From contig JAANDG010000343.1 in NCBI GenBank assembly GCA_036852015.1, forward strand, positions 92,299-156,298: a DNA stretch of 64,000 nt, given 5' to 3'. A program made the position numbers and the translations under genes. This DNA is from Pelodera strongyloides. Taxonomy: Eukaryota > Nematoda > Chromadorea > Rhabditida > Rhabditidae. The notes beneath the pieces are model-generated. The model ran no database searches. It was not told where the DNA came from and saw nothing but the letters and a program-made list of their open reading frames with translations. Positions 1-11,900 of the stretch are shown here, piece after piece (within the stretch, counting starts at the first letter, position 1; every line of letters starts with the position of its first letter).

Positions 1-91
1 TTTAGCTCGATTTTTTATTCAAATTTGGTTTCATTTGCATAAGCTGCAGAAAATTCTGGTCTATTCGATGTGTTTGGTATTTCGCTTTGAA
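1..91. repeat. MITE-A copy 1, right part only (cut by window edge)
   Basis: This matches the right half of the dispersed palindromic element called MITE-A here: a TTTGCATAAGCTGCA-like centre followed by the terminal part ending TATTTCGCTTTGA. The left half lies outside the window. From 92 to 938 I see only AT-rich DNA with short ORFs that show no family resemblance. Confidence 0.7.
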
Positions 92-935
92 ACTTGACCC
101 ATCTTGCATATTATGTGATTTTACTGATGCCAAGCAAAACATTTCGCATTTTAAGTATGGTTGTGAATATTACTTATATGTGTATCAATATTCTTGTAAG
201 GGTTTGCACTTTTACTTCACATTTATCTTTACCGTGAAGAAAATGTCTATACAGGAAATGTGACCACACCCAACAAATTCTCATTTTACGCTCAAAACTA
301 TTCACATATATATTTTATTTAGCGTTTCACATTAATTGTTGACAGGCTAAAGATAATGGTTTCCGATAACCTTTAAACTGGAGGGTATTATCAATGATCG
401 ATAGAAGTGGTTGCATTCCAGAGGTTGTGCAAGAATTGATATCCTAATATCTGGAATTGGTACTACCCAAACCCGGGGTTTTATTGTTCTAATTGTAAGG
501 GAACCCAAAACCTTTCCACAGCTACCCATTCCTAAGTACCAATGAACCAATGCTGATACCCTTAATTAAAAAAGAAACGAAATAAATACATATACAGTAA
601 TAATAGGAAAAATGTAAAGGAGAGGATTGAATGGTAGATAAAGTGTATCATGTTCTTTAACATGATAACCCCGTTTCGACCCAGATCGTATACGAGGATT
701 TTGCTGTAGTTGGGTCTCATCAGTACGATGACTACAGCTTTGAGCGATAGGAAAAATAAATAAATAAATAAAAATGAGAATGCACACAAGAGAGAGAGAG
801 AAAATAACTATGTATAAAGAAAAATAACAGTTTGGTTGAAGATTGTGTGATTGATTATGTGTATGTTCGATTTTATGTTGCGTGCAATTGTTATTGCAGT
901 TAATTAATTGTATGGTTTTTTTTTAATGTTCGAGT

Positions 936-938
<3 letters not shown>

Positions 939-997
<59 letters not shown>
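939..997 (-). other. Poly(A) tail of the retroelement (poly(T) on the plus strand)
   Basis: There is an uninterrupted run of about 59 T on the plus strand. Read on the minus strand it lies about 200 nt after the reverse transcriptase stop codon, with CA-rich DNA (1000-1060) between. It therefore looks like the 3' poly(A) of that element rather than an independent homopolymer. Length may be affected by assembly. Confidence 0.55.
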
Positions 998-998
<1 letters not shown>

Positions 999-1201
999 TT
1001 GTGTTTTTTTTTGTGTGTTTTGGTGGTGTGTGTGTGTATGTGTATGTGCGTTTGTGTGATGGTGTGTTTGTTATGGGGAGATGTATGTGAAGTAATAGTT
1101 ATGTATTAGTTGGTTAGTTTTTGTAATAATACTTATGTGTTAGTTAATTAGTTAATATGGTTAATAATGTGAAGCATAGTGTGAATAGGTTAAGTTAGAT
1201 A

Positions 1202-2560
1202 TTATATGTTAAAATTGAAATTACTGTTGTACCAATTAGTCAGTCTTTTGCTGTCATTATTATATTTTAGTGCTATACATGGGTGTCGGTGAATAGTTTT
1301 CCGAAATATTTGAGTGATTTTTGACAAGGGATATTTATTATGAATAAGTTTGCGTGTAAGTTGACAAACCTTGTCTTTGAAAAACTCTAAAGAAGAAGTG
1401 CAACGGTATATTCGTATTATTTCACCCATAATACAATTTAGTTTGATATTTGTAGAGATATGAGAATCGTACATTGGAAATCTAATGACGTCGAATGTGT
1501 AGTCGTCTGTTTTGTTATATAAATTTATAACCCACTTATCATTAGCTCGAGTAATTTGAAGGTCTAGAAAAGCTGCTGAGTTTTCACTATCATTTGCAGG
1601 CTCAAGACTAAGAGATGTAGGATACATATTTATGAGTTGATCAAAGTCACAAATATTATTATAGAATATGGCAATATCATCCATATACCTAAACATGCGT
1701 GTATTGTAAACTAGATGTGAGTTGTTGTTACTTTTGAAAAAATTGAATTCTATAATTGATAGAGTGAGATCTGCCAAGAGTGGTGAGGCGTTACCTCCTT
1801 GTGGTACACCTTTTGTTTGATGGAATACTTCGTTGTTGAAGATTAAAAAACTGTTTGTAACAATATAATGTATTATATGTTTAACCTCTGTTAGTGTGTA
1901 GCAATTTTGAGAGTATGTGTCAGTATAGAAGCAGTGTTTAAATGCAACATTTATGTATGTTTTACCAGCATTTTTGAAACATAATTCAAGTAGTTCATAA
2001 ATATTTTTAAGGACACAATCGTGTGGCAAGTTGGTAAAAAGACTGCTAAAATCCATAACCCGTATTTTATTGAAGCGGTGAAGACTAGAATTATTGGAAA
2101 TTTGCATTGAATTATCAATTGAGAAAAAGTAAGATTTATGGATATTATGATTGCAAGTTGCTTTACAGTAGTTTGAAAAATGTGTTCTTAAATGTTTGAG
2201 TATTTTTTGTGTTAAAATAGAAATGTTTTTTAGAGAACTAACCTTAGCTGCTGTTATAAATCTCATTTTAATTGTAGGTTTATGGAGTTTGGGTATGGCA
2301 TAAATGTTAGGTAGTTTTCTATGGTTATCTGGAAGACTAATACTGAAAAGACTCGAGTAATTACTGTGTCTGTTTATTATAGATTCTTTTGTCTCTAAAC
2401 TGTATGGTTGATATGTATCATTGCCCACTGTTTGGTAAACATTGTTGGTAGAGTAAACTATGCCCAACTCTTTGTGAAGGAAGTTACGGTATAATAAGCG
2501 AAATACTGGCCGGTTTTTGAAACGCATCGTGGACAACTGAATTGTTACGTATTTATGCAA
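1202..2560 (-). mobile_element. Penelope-like reverse transcriptase, 5'-truncated
   Basis: This is an open frame of 452 codons without internal stops. Visible reverse transcriptase landmarks in order are IPKLHK (residues 89-94), motif A VMDFSSLFTNLP (168-179), motif B GVPQGGNASPLLADL (251-265), motif C YMDD (292-295) and FLDLQI (331-336). IPKLHK followed by D..SLFTN and a [YF].DD box is the signature of Penelope-like and related cellular RTs, and catalytic aspartates are kept in motifs A and C. The first ~21 codons are not RT sequence. They are translated from the adjoining MITE-A copy (RFKNRPVF is its terminal repeat), so the true N-terminus is missing and the start codon is artefactual. No GIY-YIG endonuclease is seen downstream; instead a CA-rich stretch leads into a ~59-nt poly(A). 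It is probably a dead or recently inserted partial copy. Another RT class with a poly(A) cannot be excluded. Confidence 0.8.
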
Positions 2561-2676
2561 AGTTGGTCGAATCCAGATCGATTTTTTATTCTAATTTATG
2601 TTCATTTGCATATGCTGCATAAGAATGCTGGTCTGCACGATGTGTTTCAAAAAACCGGCCGGTATTTCGCTTTAAC
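2499..2676. repeat. MITE-A copy 2, at the 5' junction of the RT
   Basis: This is a complete copy. It has inverted ends AAGCGAAATACTGGCCGG and CCGGCCGGTATTTCGCTT, with a TTTATGCAAA..CATTTGCATA core. Its left end abuts the reverse transcriptase reading frame exactly where RT homology stops. Confidence 0.85.
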
Positions 2677-3970
2677 CTGCCTAGGCCCCAACATCTAGTA
2701 CGGATAGGGCAACTCCCTAGCCCTAACACCAAACCTCAACACCACATTTGTCCTTATTTCCTATAAAGTATCAACTGACAGGATCATCATTTCTTCAACA
2801 GTTTCCGAGTGTGACCTGTCTCCTTTCACGTAGACAAGTGATAACATTCAGTTATGATACAAAAGTAAAAAGGTCCAGTTCCGTTAGTGTGGAACGACAG
2901 TTCCCATATACATGTTTGTACGTGAACACATGATCAGGGCAATCATAATATGCAACTAAAACTACCGCGAATGGCACTTTTTAGGGCGATGTGTGCGTTT
3001 ATAGGATCTACGTAAATACGGACATTTGAAGCAATAGAGAGAGGGTGAGATAGAGATACAAGAGAGAGAAAGAGAGAGATAGAGAGAATGATGAAGAGCT
3101 AGAGGTTGAGAAATAGACAAAGAATGATGAGAGGGGTCTGAAAAAATTCCGAATAAATATCTTCCCCACCTCCCTGATTACTTATTTTTGGTTGCTGATT
3201 TGATAAAGCATGACTCAAGTTTTCCTTTTTGGGGGAAATTCCAATTTTGTTTAATTCAAATCACCGCCGTTGTCTTTTTACTGCGTTGGCGAGCCAGAGT
3301 TAGTGCGCATTTTTGTTTGTGACGTGTGGACCGGTTCTACAAATTATATTGCAATTGATTGGAAGAACTGTGGTGATTCAATGTATGGGTGAAAGTGGAT
3401 AAATGTGGAAATGAAATAGTTCTCGTATTTTCGAGCTTCTGAACAAGTTATTGATTTTTTTTGCTCAACTTGGCTGGATATGATTACAGTGCAGATTCTA
3501 AAGTTATTGTCCAAGGTTGTACAAGGTTGTCCAAGGTTGTCCAAGGTTGTCCAAGGTTTTCCGTGGGTAAATGGGTAAAGCGACATGGCACTTTGTTTTG
3601 CCCAATATTCAAGTGAAGCATGTAATACACAATACACGTTTCACAAACCACATACCAAGACCATCTATTCGACGTTCGCTCTTTAGTTCTTTAGTTTACG
3701 GATATTTATATTAACCAACAATTTGGAAACCCTTGTGCCAAGCAGTGGTCCTATTCTCAACCCAGCACTGTTTTTGAACTCCTAAAAGTGGAGTACGCAC
3801 CGCTTTAAAAAGACTGTCAAATTAGGTTTACTTTACTCTAAGTAAGAAGTGCTCCCCGCTAACAGGTTTCATGATCTAGTGGAGTGTGTACTAGACAAAG
3901 CAACCAACATAAATTTAAAAATCGATGTGTGAAACATTGGTTCCATAATAGGTACTTTTTAAATCAAAGT
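2677..3970. other. Intergenic stretch with a 10-bp tandem repeat
   Basis: No coding sequence was recognised. The stretch contains GA-rich DNA at 3038-3130. It also holds about five head-to-tail copies of a 10-mer, CCAAGGTTGT and variants, at 3511-3562. Confidence 0.6.
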
Positions 3971-4139
3971 TAAAGCGAAATACTGGCCGGGTTCTGAAAC
4001 GCATCGTGGGTAGCTGAATTCTTACTTATTTATGCAAATTTGCTCGAATATAGCTCGATTTTTGCTCATTTGCATAAGATGCATAAGAATGCAAGAGCAC
4101 TCGATGTGTTTCAATAACCAGCGGGTATTTCGTTTTAAA
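3971..4139. repeat. MITE-A copy 3 (diverged)
   Basis: Ends are TTAAAGCGAAATACTGG and GGGTATTTCGTTTTAA, with the usual TTTATGCAAA/CATTTGCATAAG core. Several mismatches between the two termini suggest an older copy. Confidence 0.85.
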
Positions 4140-4434
4140 ATGTCTCCCTAAATATATCAAATTGATCTCATTTTTGTTTCTCTCGGCTTTATTTCACAAA
4201 ACGCACAAAAAACCGGAATTGTTAAATGTGGATTGCGGTTGTTATATAATGATCGGATCAGATTCATATACAGAACGATTATCATAATGGATATATTTGA
4301 TCGAGAGTGAAAATAGATTGCCAAGTACTTTCTGTAATGAACATAAGTTTTAGGGCATAATCTTCCAACGAGAATTGTAATTGATGATGCTAACAAGAAG
4401 TTACGTTGCCGAACGTTTTCACAGTGAATTGAGT

Positions 4435-4600
4435 AATGGGGTTTCCATGTATGCCAAAAACAACTGTGCGTTCCCTTCCAAGTATAGACAAATTTACCGT
4501 ATTTTTCCTGAATTGAATATTTGACATGAGAAATTAATACTTGGGTCTCGCGAAGTCGTAAAATACGGTAAATTTGCCCGCATACTTGGAAACCCCATAA
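4435..4600. repeat. MITE-D copy 1 (ATGGGGTTTCC family)
   Basis: An inverted repeat with outer ends ATGGGGTTTCCA and TGGAAACCCCAT. Inside there is a second mirrored pair around CCAAGTATAGACAAATTTACCGT. A close relative in the opposite orientation lies at 26210-26363. Confidence 0.8.
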
Positions 4601-5030
4601 AGGAAAGCGAAATATCTAGTGACTTATCATCACAACTGTTAATTGAAAACAAAGTTGACTCACAATAATTAGTACATTATACTATGATTGCTCAGTTACA
4701 TTATTTTCTATGTGTATGAATATTCTTCTCATATGCGGTTATTCCGCGTGTAAGGTTTCTTATATTAACGTGCTATGTGTATGCATATCACATATCACAT
4801 ATACATATATTACGATATACCACAACGTTATACTAAAAATTCCCCCATCTTCTTACACATTTCTTTTTGTTGTTTGCAATGCATTGATCTGCGTCTCGGC
4901 TAAAGTGGAGCAGCAGAATAGATTTATATCTCACACAGGAAGATGCGTTCAAAAATTGTACTAGCGGTTACAATAAAGAACTAAACATCTATTGACTAGT
5001 ATAATAAATGCTGACAAACAAATTTTGCCT

Positions 5031-5169
5031 TTGTTAAAATGGGATGGCACGTGGTTTGTCAAATTTATACTGGTCAACTGCATTCCCTTTTTGCACATTG
5101 TCCTACAGAAATTTGCATATAGAATGCCTGGGAATGTCGGTTCGAAATCACGTGTCATACCACCTTAAA
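5031..5169. repeat. MITE-M copy (GGCACGTGGTTTG family)
   Basis: Ends are TGGCACGTGGTTTG and the diverged inverse AATCACGTGTCATACCA next to TTAAA. Related copies lie at 17031-17204 and 20984-21122, with fragments near 19784, 34155, 52290 and 59140. Confidence 0.65.
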
Positions 5170-7046
5170 AGTATTCAGTCAAGGGTGAGCTCTACCTCGC
5201 TCCCTAACCCTTTTGCCAATTCTTTTAAATAAAGTTGCCGTACGGTTGTTCTGTTTGCTGGAACGATGTTTCCCATCGTACAAATCTTATTTGTTGTGTT
5301 GATTGGGTTCCATCATTCTGAGAGAGACAATGAATTGAAGGAGAAAGGTAGAGAGAGGTAGAGATAGGAAGAGAGAGAGATAAAGAAAGAGAGATAGAGA
5401 AAGAAAGAAAGAGAGAGATGGATTCCTAGTGATAGACACATTTGATTGTCTCAACCTTGACATCAAATGAGAGAAAATCTCGCGCATTCCCCTTTTGACA
5501 GTATCTCCCGATGCACTAATATACCCATGTTATAGACTATCAGGAGAATGGTTCAGGAAAGGTTAAAGATACGCTGAGATAAGGGTAAGGACATGCCGGG
5601 GTCGGACGGAAGTTATGTATTTTGCACAGGAAATCAGTGTCTTTCATAGGAGATATCAATATTAAAGTGGTATGACATGCCCTGGTAATTTATGAAAACC
5701 TGTTGCCGTAGCCACACGTTATGTTACACAAAAATCCATAACATTATTTAGTTGCTAACGGCCACAAACTTCATAACGGTTAGCAAACCTTTGGACCGGT
5801 TAACTACCGGAAATAGGTGCCAATACATGCTACACTTGTTCTTCGGAATGACGAAAAGGAATATGGCAGAAATCAAGATTTCCTCTCTTCTGTATACTTT
5901 TTCCCAAGTTTTCACTCTCGGTTAAAGGAGTGCAATGCAATTAACTGTGAACTCTTGAACAAAGACAAAGGCTGGAAAGAGACAGTATGCTTGGGCGTCT
6001 TCTATACAGTGTAATAACATATAGGAAGAGTATTAAATTAAAACACAGTAAGTTTTGTAACTACATGCTATACACTATAGTAATATCATCGTTGTCACGA
6101 TATCTCATGAAAGCCTTAGATACAAAAGCCAAAACAATAGCATGGATATTTTGATTTTTTAATTTCTTTCCCAAAAACTATCCCAAATGTGGCAAGAGTG
6201 CGCTTCTGAGCGTTTACTGTTGCTTTCTCTTTCTCTTTCTCTTTCTAATTCGCATTCGAATTTTTCCTTGGTTGGCTATTTAAAGGTCATTCAGAAACAA
6301 AAGCGTTTAGAAACAAAGTACAAAGCAACTTAACCATCAAATACGCTCCATCGTAGTGAAGGAACATTGAAGAAACACGGGCTTGCAAATACATAGACAT
6401 AGAAATCTAATCCCCGAATCGAGAAATCATCGAACTCGGGGGTGCTCGTATAATTTTGAACAGTAGGTACTGCTAATAGACGCTGCTAATAACTTTGAAT
6501 CTCACATCAGCGAAATAGCCACTAAATGATTCCCGTTTAAAACGTAGGAACTTTTACCAAACCATTACCAAAACTTTTTTGTACATTTCTTTTCTTTCCG
6601 AACAATCAAAATTTCCTTTCCAAAGTGATATGTTCAAGAAAATCACATGTGTTACGAGGAGATTTGCCGGTAACATTTGCGTAGAAAATCCATTATGATA
6701 TGGGTCATTTGAGAGATATTCCGCTTTCATAAAATGAGGTTTCGGAGGAAATGGCATACATTAAGATGTAAGAGGTAACTGACAACGGACGGTATATAGG
6801 TCGTCGTGATAGCGAAAGGAGCTTTTTTGAAATGGAACATTGGAGGTAATAGGGAATGGGAATCATCATACTATTAAAGCAATTCGAACATTATGGTTTG
6901 GAAATTCTTCTTTCGAAAGATCAAAGATTTCCTAAAGACAACCGAAAATTCTAAACAAGGGTTCATTTTTCACAGTGTTAGAAAGTAGAGGAGACAAGAA
7001 CATCTAGCAACATAACGAATGTAGAAAAATAAGCTTTAAATCCCTG
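5170..7046. other. Intergenic, no gene recognised
   Basis: A GA-rich microsatellite lies at 5320-5418 and a CTTTCT tandem at 6222-6246. The short ORFs here show no signal peptide, domain or matching splice sites that I could support. Confidence 0.5.
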
Positions 7047-7157
7047 CAACGTGAAACTTGGCGTGAAAGCGGCAACCGGAAAAAGTGGCACGCCGTTGAA
7101 TTCTGGGGTGCAAGATGCCCGCCGTAACGTTGCCGCTTGCACGCCAAGTTTCGTCAG
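7047..7157. repeat. GC-rich inverted repeat (AACTTGGCGTG family), copy 1
   Basis: GAAACTTGGCGTG at the left is mirrored by CACGCCAAGTTTCG at the right, around a GC-rich core (CGGCAACC..GTAACGTTGCCG). A larger relative lies at 15268-15440. GC content is clearly above that of the neighbourhood. Confidence 0.6.
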
Positions 7158-7179
7158 TGTGAGTTCCAGCTAATATTAG

Positions 7180-7368
7180 TTAATCAGAGCTAGAAAGGCA
7201 ATTATAGGTACCATATGGCATAATTACAGTTACCGTAGTAAGAACCAACCCTGGTGCGCATGTGCAGATTTGTCCGTTGAAGAGTTGGTTGACTGAGCAG
7301 ACGGGTTGGGCATCTTGGGCCAGGGCCACGGAGAGGAGGCCAAGCAGGACCAGAAGAAGGTTGGACAT
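7180..7368 (-). CDS. Putative small secreted Cys-containing protein (or first exon of one)
   Basis: This ORF has a true ATG and 62 codons. The N-terminus is a convincing signal peptide: M-S-N, then a hydrophobic LLLVLLGLLSVALA core with A-L-A before the likely cleavage site. After it come four cysteines in about 40 residues, including a C-T-C-A-P-G turn. Codon use before residue 45 is GC-richer than its surroundings, as for the exons in this window. The last ~18 residues are less convincing, and a possible donor (GTAACT) lies after ACTACG, so the ORF may be exon 1 of a longer gene whose other exons I could not find. The family is not recognised and no function is assigned. Just beyond its stop is the GC-rich inverted repeat at 7047-7157. 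Confidence 0.45.
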   Translation of the reverse strand: MSNLLLVLLGLLSVALAQDAQPVCSVNQLFNGQICTCAPGLVLTTVTVIMPYGTYNCLSSSD

Positions 7369-7791
7369 GGCAAGGATTAAGGGAGAGACTTCTCACAGAG
7401 ACTGCTCTCTAACCAACAACAACAACCACCCAACTACCCCCGAATTGAGGGGGTGGGCAGTTGGGAGAGATATTGGGAGAGTGGGAGGAAGACACTCAAA
7501 TAAGCGAGAAAGAGCGAGACGGATACGGGGAGTGGTGGAGGAGCAGACATGAAGAGAACAGGGAAAGGGCGAGACTGATGCCGAGACAGCAGAACCTGCA
7601 GACCTGACAGAGACAGTTGGGCAGCTGTGTTAGAGTGTGAGAGACAGGCATAGACCGAGAATTGGAAGAGAGAACCCAGAGTGATATACATGGAATACTG
7701 TGTGATTGGGAAAAGTGGGTGTGGCATAGTATAGGGAAGAATAGAACTGTCTAACAACTAAATGTATCAATTTATAGCAGGGTATACCATT

Positions 7792-7942
7792 CATGGGGTT
7801 TCCAAGTATTCCAAAAATTCGGTGTGATTCTGACAATACTACCGTACTCTGCACGAATCTTGCATATATAATACAAAAAAAATAAAAAAATAGTGTAGTT
7901 CCAATATACTGTAAATTTGCATTATACTTGGAAACCCCATAA
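7792..7942. repeat. MITE-D copy 2
   Basis: Ends CATGGGGTTTCCAAGTAT and ATACTTGGAAACCCCAT form an almost perfect 16-18 bp terminal inverted repeat. The interior is AT-rich and shorter than in copy 1. Confidence 0.85.
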
Positions 7943-8837
7943 GGGGTAGTTCAAGAAGAAGTGTACTAGGGTCAATGCTAGATGTTAGGATGTTAGATTT
8001 TGCATGGGACTTGTCGAAGCTAACCGTGGTAATCCGAACGGCACTACATATGAAGATGCCGAAGAGGTCGGATCAGAAATTACGTTTTAAGGGTAACAAA
8101 TATTACATGATAAGGCAGTTTTGAACAGATGAGGGAAGACGAGTGGCGCCTCCCACCGTAGACACCTACCCTACACGGGAAAATAATTGCTGAAACCACA
8201 GAAAAAACCATCGTTGGCCCGTCACCAAATGGTTTTTACCGAAAAACTATCTGAAGATTTATTCGTAACTGGTTCATGACCATTTGGTGACGGCTTTCGA
8301 TGAAACGCAAACCAGTGCACCGTCAACAAATGGGTTCACCCATTTCCTATGTAACAGTCATCAATGTTTCTACGGTAATAAATTCATGATACTATTTGTT
8401 TATTTTATATTGTCCTTGCCTCCTTGAATTGTGCATGTCTTCCATACGACTTCAGGATGTAAATGATTTCACATGTTTTACCTTTACATTCTTACATTAT
8501 CATTGTGTTTTGAGTTTTTCTAAAACATTTTCTGAACTTGTAAATCATTCATTTCTCTCTCAAATTATCACTTCTTTTTGCAGTGAAAATGCCATAAATT
8601 TCGTTTAAATGAGCGTAAAGTTCTAACGGAAAACAGATTCCTTTATTTGTTAGAAACCACACAAACACCGGAAAAGAAATTGTTTCTATTGTTGTAATAA
8701 ATTGTAGTAATAAGGTGTCCTTGTCTCTAGTGTCAAAAAAGTATAACCCTGATGAGGCCGTTATATCTTTTTTTTGTGTAGCTAGGATGCCCTACGTCGA
8801 GTGGAAAAACAGAATCAAACGTTTGTTAAAATAATTA
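7943..8837. other. Intergenic between the secreted-protein ORF and the degenerin
   Basis: At 8180-8370 there are mirrored segments around CCGTCACCAAATGG and CCATTTGGTGACGG, which resemble DNA at 43320-43400. Otherwise only short ORFs are present. Confidence 0.45.
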
Positions 8838-8843
8838 TTTATT
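8838..8843 (-). promoter_or_regulatory. Poly(A) signal of the degenerin gene
   Basis: AATAAA on the minus strand, 67 nt beyond the TGA of the last degenerin exon. Confidence 0.55.
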
Positions 8844-8909
8844 CTTCAGCCATGTACAGTATATTAACAAGATCCGTAAGTAGGAACAATCAGTCAATAA
8901 ATCAATAAA

Positions 8910-11900
8910 TCAATCGCAACCTCCTCGAAGACTCGTTTGTTGGCTCTGAAATTGTAAAATAATTAGAGAACGATGACGGTATTCCGTATTCCACATAAGA
9001 AACATGGGTGGTGCGCGGCGAGTAGTTGGCGAAAACGCGAAGTGCGATATCAGCACATAGACTTCACCCTATATTCGCCGAGTATTCGCGCGACCAAGGA
9101 GCCTGGCGAAGACTGGGCGACTGGGCGAGCTGCAGGGTGCGTAATCGAAAGTTTCACGTGCAATCAAGTAATAAATAGTCAATAAATAAATGCCTGATTT
9201 AATAATTACCGTTTTATTTGATTTGCTAATTGGACTGCCAAATGTGGTTCCGTTTCCGTTTCCTTTGAATGAATACCGTAATGAGCCAGTGATACTCCTC
9301 CGTCTGCTTCTCTTTCTCTCTCTTTTACCGTATCCAACGAAGGACAAGAATATGTCGAAGACAAGAATGCCGACCTGGAAAGAGGATAATCATTGTTTTG
9401 AAAACAAAAATTTGCCTCCAATATGTGCCGCGTCAACGTGCGCGAGCACAGCGCCGACCAATAGAGCAGACGTTTGCCACACTCCAATTTTTACAGTGGT
9501 TCCTCTATCAGAGAGTAGACAACTTGCAGGATTGCAGAAACACCGCGGTTTCACTTGATGATGGCCTCTTACATATGCATTTGTTGCTGTTATCTGCGCA
9601 TCTTTATTATATAATAGATACAATTTTGGTGACTGACCTCAGTGATTGTGATCATACTCACGCCCATCCACAATCCCAATTGTCCACCAAAATCAGAAAG
9701 AAGATTGGGCAGCTAAATTTATTTATATTTATTTTGACTATAAAATTTTGTAGGAAGCTCCTTGCTGACCTCGTAACAAGCTTATTCTTCTTCTTCTTCT
9801 CTTGTTCTTCGATAATGATTCAAGGTGGAAACCGTGGAGGTATTTTGAACCATTTTATTTTCTATGCCATAGCCATAATACACCTCATAAAACTGTTGAT
9901 GCAACTGAACATGAACCCACTCCGTAAGCTTCACTTTCTTGCAGCGCTTCGTAATTTAGCTGCTCGAAGAAGACCTAAAGATGGTTTTGTAATATGCAGT
10001 ACATCATTGTGAATGACTCGTTCAATTTTGGAATTCAAGAAATCTGGTTTTCATAGTTGGAATCGCAGAGCTCACGTGCACAGTACGAGAATTTATAATG
10101 TAGTTGTTATATCGTGCGTCTGACCCTTCAACAAATACTATTCAAACCTCTATCATTGCCCCTTGCTCCCTCAAGTAGGCGAGGCATTGCTGAGAACTTA
10201 GGCCCTAAAATCATAATTTTAATTAGGTTATCCTCGTTCTGATTCTTGGTAATTGAACACTTGAGCAGACACAAAACTGTTCCTAAAAACTTTCTCTTTG
10301 CTTTAGTAAACACACAATTACTTACTTTTGGACAGTCATTTCTGTCAAGTGGAGAAGCCGGCCATCGAGATGCGGAATACGATATAGAAAATACTTGCTG
10401 ACTGAAAAAAAAAGAATAGATAGGTGCACCTGTTTTTTTTTCTCAGCGCACCATCAAGTCAAAAGTTTCTTATTGAGTTGTACTTCACTTTTTTTTTGAA
10501 TAAGGGGTTTTGAATAGTACATTCACTACAATTACTGCTAACATAAGTTAATTATTAGTGCAAGAGATTACAATATAAAGCAAACCTGCATGGCTGTCGA
10601 CACTTTTTACAAGCCAATTTTTCTGGATATTTAGCTGTGAATTCTGTTTCTCTCTTCAGACATTCTCCTGAATAATGAGGAAACTTTATTTACGCCATAT
10701 GGGGTACGTTGTCTCATCAAATTGAAATCTAAGTTGTCAGCGAAGTGTATTACTAATAGGAACCAAAGAAAATGCCAATTATTCAAAGAAACTAACTTTT
10801 CTCAGGGTCATCCATAAGACAGCTAGATACATTACTCCACGGTGGATATCTGGGATCACCACAGCCACAGATACGCACCAAGTGTTGCTGGACACAACTG
10901 CGCTGACAACCCTGAAGTTTACATCAGATAACGATAGCAATAGTTTTCACATAGATATTATACCATTATACGCATATATCAAATTGTGCAGACGAATAGT
11001 ACTGTATCTTGTAACCACCTCTGTTGAATACTCCTTATGTTTGTAGATAAAATTCGCATCTTTCCCGTTTTCTACGCAATCGCCATACGGTGAGGGAAGA
11101 CGAGTGATATGTTTCTAAAATATTATAGTTAGGTGAAACGTACATTTCAAAATAACAAAAAACCATTTTGAGTTACCCGGGCGTTGTATGCATATAGAAT
11201 AACGGAGTAGTACGTAGAATAGAGAATACCTTTAGAAACTATCTCTAAAACTTTTGCTCCAACCTGACGAAGAAATATATAGGAATAAATACAACATTTA
11301 CCATTCTAATTCCAAAACTGGATACAAATCCAGTTGGTGCCGAGTATCCGAGTGTATCTGGGAAGGGTTGTTCGGCAGAAGAATGAACAGTCAGTCTAAC
11401 ACCAGCAGCCTCGGTAGTCGGCATATATTCCTCAACGTTGACAAATACTTGGAAACGAAGACCTAAACATAAATATAATAAAGGCAATATATTTAAATAT
11501 TATATTTAATTTAAATATTTTAATTTTCACGGACGTCCTCCTTTATTCAAGGGCGGTTCTATACAGTGATGAGATGACCGCTGGATGGGGCGTTTTCTGG
11601 CTATTAGGGAGAGGAACATAGAATTATTTGCCGGATGTTCGGCTATTTTGCAATTTGAAATTTTCAGCAACAAAAATGAATGGAATTCTATTAACCGGAA
11701 CGCTTACCGTAGTTCGGTCCTGCACGTTCACTAGTCAGGTTCGCTTCATGCGAATCATCATTGAAAGTGAAACATGTACCGTATATTGGATCGAGGTGTG
11801 TAGCAAAATCACTGTAACATACACATTGGGGATGCTCTGACATGATCAGTACTTTGGCTAGCAATGTCAATCGATAAGTATACCTTTAAACATATGATAG

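Noticed and set aside
9069..9209. Read-through of degenerin exon 24 to a longer C-terminus
   Set aside because: A donor at 9209, a phase-matched last exon at 8910-8945 and AATAAA at 8838 give a better model.
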